This document shows, piece after piece, positions 5,366 through 7,570 of a DNA stretch of 7,570 nt. Positions within the stretch are counted from its first letter, which is position 1; each line of letters starts with the position of its first letter. A model generated the notes under the pieces. That model was not told the origin of the DNA. It made no database searches and was given only the letters and a program-made list of their open reading frames with translations. Source of the DNA: Anaerolineae bacterium (lineage in GTDB: Bacteria > Chloroflexota > Anaerolineae > Aggregatilineales > Phototrophicaceae). The stretch is taken from NCBI GenBank assembly GCA_015492875.1, contig WGEI01000371.1, forward strand, positions 1 to 7,570. The letters run 5' to 3'. A program made the translations under genes and the position numbers.

Positions 5366-5899
5366 ATGGGCGACCGTTTCGGATTATTAGAACAAGGGCG
5401 CTGGATACTCCATTCAAGCACGGATGAAGACCAGCCTACGCGAAAAGGGATACCGAAGATGTACGTGGCCGACATCATGACGGAAAATCCAGTGACAATA
5501 CGCCTTGATGGTACATTGCGAGAAGCATTGGAAAAAATGGATATGGTCGGCTGCCACCATCTACCAGTATTGAGTGTTGACGGGCATCTGGTTGGTGTGC
5601 TCAGTGAGCGTGATTGCCGCCGCACCCACCACTCTCCGACAGAGATGCATGAGCGCAATCAAGAAGATGAACTGGCGCTCAATTTACCTGTACGGCGCAT
5701 CATGACACCAGCACCGATTATCATTGAGCCACATGCGCCCGCCGAAGAGGCCGCCCGTTTAATGTTGGTCAACCATATCGGATGTTTGCCAGTAATGCGC
5801 GGGGAAACGCTCATTGGTATTGTCACACGCTCTGATATTTTGATGGCGTTTATGAACTTACAGCGCATTGCAAACGGCACGACAAACGCCAATCAATAG
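5366..5899 (+). CDS. Two-CBS-domain protein with short N-terminal extension
   Basis: This 177-residue protein has a second Bateman module. CBS-1 covers about 33-88 (VADIMTENPVTI, then CHHLPVLSVDGHLVGVLSERD) and CBS-2 about 108-165 (VRRIMTPAPIII, then GCLPVMRGETLIGIVTRSDIL). A charged 15-20 residue linker (89-107) joins them. The first 31 residues are not CBS and are not recognised. The start at 5366 has AGGA at 5358-5361, a slightly short spacing. An ATG at 5459 would remove the extension and begin exactly at the CBS domain, so the start is uncertain. C63, H64, H65 and C140 lie at matching places before the LPV strands of the two domains, and C84 follows the first RD motif; the preceding CBS protein has no cysteine at all. 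The gene lies 27 bp after the first CBS gene and is followed by a strong terminator. It is likely a ligand-sensing partner protein of unknown target. Confidence 0.9.
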   Translation: MGDRFGLLEQGRWILHSSTDEDQPTRKGIPKMYVADIMTENPVTIRLDGTLREALEKMDMVGCHHLPVLSVDGHLVGVLSERDCRRTHHSPTEMHERNQEDELALNLPVRRIMTPAPIIIEPHAPAEEAARLMLVNHIGCLPVMRGETLIGIVTRSDILMAFMNLQRIANGTTNANQ

Positions 5900-5924
5900 C
5901 AACTCACCCCAAAGCGAGCCGCAG

Positions 5925-5949
5925 AACCGCCTGAATGGGCGGTTTTTTT
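5925..5949 (+). terminator. Rho-independent terminator closing the kinase/CBS transcription unit
   Basis: AACCGCC (5925-5931), loop TGAATG, GGCGGTT (5938-5944), then a continuous T run to 5949. A GC-rich 7-bp stem followed directly by Ts is a textbook intrinsic terminator, 26 bases after the second CBS stop codon. It separates this block from the ABC ATPase gene. Confidence 0.92.
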
Positions 5950-5983
5950 ATCTATACGGTCATGCCTGCAACTTATCGGCTAT

Positions 5984-6011
5984 TTGAAGCAGAAACTTAA
6001 GGGAGTATGAT
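5984..6011 (+). promoter_or_regulatory. Candidate promoter of the ABC ATPase gene
   Basis: TTGAAG (5984-5989) and TATGAT (6006-6011) are separated by 16 bases. The -10 matches five of six consensus bases and the -35 four of six. Its place just after a strong terminator and about 57 bp before the ATPase start makes it sensible. Prediction by eye. Confidence 0.45.
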
Positions 6012-6068
6012 GCGTATAGCATGTAACATACATAGCAATGGATATTCAATATTCAAGGAGTTGGATAT

Positions 6069-6782
6069 ATGACCAGCAGTCAAGGGGTTATTGATGCACG
6101 CCAAGTTACCAAGAAGTTACGACTGGGGAAGTTAGAAATTGCCGCATTGCGCGGCGTGAATATGTGTGTGGAAGCTGGGGAAATGGTGAGTATTGTGGGG
6201 CCATCTGGCAGCGGCAAAAGCACTCTATTAGGCATTATCGGCGGATTAGATACCCCAACCAGCGGTGAGGTCTACATTGATGGCGTGGAAATCAGCCGTT
6301 TGGGAGAAGATAAACTCACAGAGATACGGAATGAGAAAATTGGGTTTATTTTCCAATTCTTCAATCTCATCCCAACATTAACCGCGCTGGAAAACGTTGC
6401 ATTGCCGATAGAGTTCGCCAATCAGCGCCGCTATAAGCCCAAGAAACGCGCCAAAGCACTGCTACAGCAACTAGGGTTAGGAGACCGCCTCAACCACCGT
6501 CCCTCAGAACTTTCTGGCGGGCAGCAACAACGTGTGGCCATTGCACGGGCGCTGGCCAATAACCCGCCGCTACTTTTAGCAGATGAGCCGACGGGCAATT
6601 TAGATAGTGAATCTGGCGCGATGGTCATGGAAACTTTGCATCAAATCCGCGCGGAAAATGGCACGACGATTGTCTTGGTCACCCATGACCCTAACCTAGC
6701 TAAACAAGCAGACCGTATTTTAACTTTGATTGATGGGCGTATTGAACAAGAATCGCTGCCCGAAAAGCTGGCCATCGGCTGA
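6069..6782 (+). CDS. ABC transporter ATP-binding protein, LolD/MacB-like family
   Basis: This complete 237-residue ATPase subunit has all catalytic elements: Walker A GPSGSGKST (44-52), Q-loop Q96 in FIFQFFNLIP, signature LSGGQQQR (148-155), Walker B LLLADEP (168-174), D-loop GNLDS, and switch H206 in LVTHD. The GGLDTPTSGEV stretch and the FNLIPTLTALENVALP segment are typical of the LolD/MacB/FtsE-like group, whose members pair with FtsX-type permeases for lipoprotein, peptide or macrolide export. No permease is adjacent in this window: upstream is a terminator and downstream is a VWA gene with its own promoter signal. The partner is therefore encoded elsewhere or beyond the window. The start ATG has AAGGAG at 6055-6060, eight bases away. 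The product binds the cytoplasmic face of a membrane complex; the cargo cannot be told. Confidence 0.93.
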   Translation: MTSSQGVIDARQVTKKLRLGKLEIAALRGVNMCVEAGEMVSIVGPSGSGKSTLLGIIGGLDTPTSGEVYIDGVEISRLGEDKLTEIRNEKIGFIFQFFNLIPTLTALENVALPIEFANQRRYKPKKRAKALLQQLGLGDRLNHRPSELSGGQQQRVAIARALANNPPLLLADEPTGNLDSESGAMVMETLHQIRAENGTTIVLVTHDPNLAKQADRILTLIDGRIEQESLPEKLAIG

Positions 6783-6787
6783 CGCTA

Positions 6788-6816
6788 TTGGCACAGTGTG
6801 CTAAAATTTATATATC
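6788..6816 (+). promoter_or_regulatory. Candidate promoter of the VWA gene
   Basis: TTGGCA (6788-6793, five of six -35 matches) is followed after 17 bases by TATATC (6811-6816, four of six -10 matches). It lies in the 59-bp gap after the ABC ATPase stop and would give a leader of roughly 20 bases. Read-through from the ATPase gene is also possible, as no terminator is visible in the gap. Confidence 0.4.
6791..6801. promoter_or_regulatory. Perfect 11-bp palindrome in the VWA promoter spacer (possible operator)
   Basis: GCACAGTGTGC is an exact inverted repeat with a one-base centre. It overlaps the -35 and lies between the predicted -35 and -10, where a bound repressor would block transcription. 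Short palindromes occur by chance, so the role is uncertain. Confidence 0.35.
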
Positions 6817-6841
6817 ACATTAAGAGCACAGGATAGGTATT

Positions 6842-7570
6842 ATGCGGGCAGATTTTGCACTGGACTATGATGTTGTTAGTGTTGCGCGCGCCCAAAAGTT
6901 ATATCTGATGGCCCGCCTAGAAGCAGATGAAACGCTAGAAGGCAACCAACGTCGACCGCTGAACTTAAGTGTAGTCATTGACCGCAGCGGCTCGATGGCG
7001 GGCGATAAAATCGATTATACGCGACAGGCTGCTCAGTTTTTGGTACAAAACCTCGGTATGCATGACGTATTGTCGGTTGTGCTCTATAACGATTTTGTTG
7101 AAGTTCTACAGCCCCCCATTACGGTACGGCAAAAAGACCATCTGATTCAAAAGCTCGGTCAAATACAAGCGATGGGGACAACCAACCTCAGTGGCGGCTG
7201 GCTGGAAGGGTGCAAATTAGTCGCGGAAAACTTCAATGTGCAATATCTCAATCGCGTTATCCTCATGAGTGATGGGCGAGCAAATCGTGGGGTGATTGAC
7301 CCTGCAAAGCTTGTCAACATGGTGCGGCAGAAATATGACGAAGGCATCAGCACAACGACTATGGGCTTGGGCGATGACTTCAACGAAGATTTGATGATGG
7401 CGATGGCGAAGGCTGGTGGTGGCGCCTTTTACTTCATCGAAAGTCCGGAAGTTGCGCCGCTTATTTTTCAAGAAGAGCTACAAGGGCTATTAAATGTTGT
7501 TGGGCAAAATTTAACCATCAGCATTCAAACTACAGCGCAAGTCTCTTCTATACACCAATTAAACGCCTAC
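6842..7570 (+). CDS. Von Willebrand factor type A (VWA) domain protein, 3' truncated by window edge
   Basis: The frame opens at ATG 6842 and stays open through the last base (243 residues seen), so the C-terminus lies outside the window. A VWA domain begins near residue 40 and carries a complete metal-ion-dependent adhesion site: D47-x-S49-x-S51 in VIDRSGSMAG, T114 in GTTNLSGG, and D144 in LMSDGRANRG. The N-terminus is MRADFALDYD with no signal peptide or membrane helix, so the visible part looks cytosolic, like the soluble VWA proteins common in Chloroflexota and cyanobacteria. After the domain, residues from about 205 start a second region (LLNVVGQNLTISI) that looks like a beta-rich C-terminal domain. 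The ribosome site is modest: AGGATAGG at 6830-6837. VWA proteins bind a protein ligand through Mg2+; no ligand can be named here. It follows the ABC ATPase by 59 bp. Confidence 0.9.
   Translation, partial: MRADFALDYDVVSVARAQKLYLMARLEADETLEGNQRRPLNLSVVIDRSGSMAGDKIDYTRQAAQFLVQNLGMHDVLSVVLYNDFVEVLQPPITVRQKDHLIQKLGQIQAMGTTNLSGGWLEGCKLVAENFNVQYLNRVILMSDGRANRGVIDPAKLVNMVRQKYDEGISTTTMGLGDDFNEDLMMAMAKAGGGAFYFIESPEVAPLIFQEELQGLLNVVGQNLTISIQTTAQVSSIHQLNAY

Noticed and set aside
5308..5658. 116-residue minus-strand frame across the two CBS genes
   Set aside because: Shadow of conserved CBS coding sequence; composition (Arg/Ser/Trp-rich) is typical of an antisense artefact.
7159..7471. Minus-strand frames over the right end
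   Set aside because: They lie opposite the MIDAS-containing VWA coding region, which is open to the window edge and carries all key residues.

Overview
The window is bacterial, dense in genes (about 91% coding) and of moderate GC. It carries eight protein genes complete or nearly so, plus one truncated at the right edge. Protein styles suggest a Chloroflexota-like (Anaerolineae-type) bacterium: a class IV aminotransferase with an unusual motif, a cytosolic one-GAF histidine kinase of the mycobacterial DosS/DevS kind, and a tandem of small CBS proteins. This placement is inferred from general family resemblance, not from a marker gene. I saw no rRNA, tRNA, CRISPR array, transposase or phage gene.

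Layout. A branched-chain amino acid aminotransferase (2-850, +, 5' end outside the window) meets tail to tail, with 3 bp between them, a CoA-transferase of the acetyl-CoA hydrolase/4-hydroxybutyrate CoA-transferase family (854-2170, -, GTG start). A 173-bp divergent gap follows. Then come a universal stress protein (2344-2847, +), a NarL/LuxR response regulator close to DosR in style (2863-3549, -) and, divergent from it, a GAF-HisKA_3-HATPase sensor kinase (3689-4804, +). Two CBS-pair proteins (4904-5338 and 5366-5899, +) come next and end at a clear intrinsic terminator (5925-5949). The right part has its own promoter signals: a LolD/MacB-type ABC ATPase with no permease in view (6069-6782, +), then a von Willebrand factor A protein with a full MIDAS metal site (6842 to the edge, +).

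How the genes may work together. The central block, 2344-5899, has the same parts list as the mycobacterial DosR dormancy (hypoxia/NO) regulon: a DosR-like regulator, a DosS-like kinase, a UspA protein and CBS proteins like Hrp1. The kinase GAF domain keeps a His and a Tyr at the spacing of the DosS proximal heme ligand and distal pocket residue (22 residues apart). The simplest reading is a compact gas- or redox-sensing module: a cytosolic sensor signals to the divergently encoded regulator, and the outputs are adenine-nucleotide-binding Usp and CBS proteins. The neighbouring CoA-transferase could serve acid/acyl-CoA exchange under low oxygen. The parts list and residues are seen in the sequence; the shared regulation and ligand are inference.
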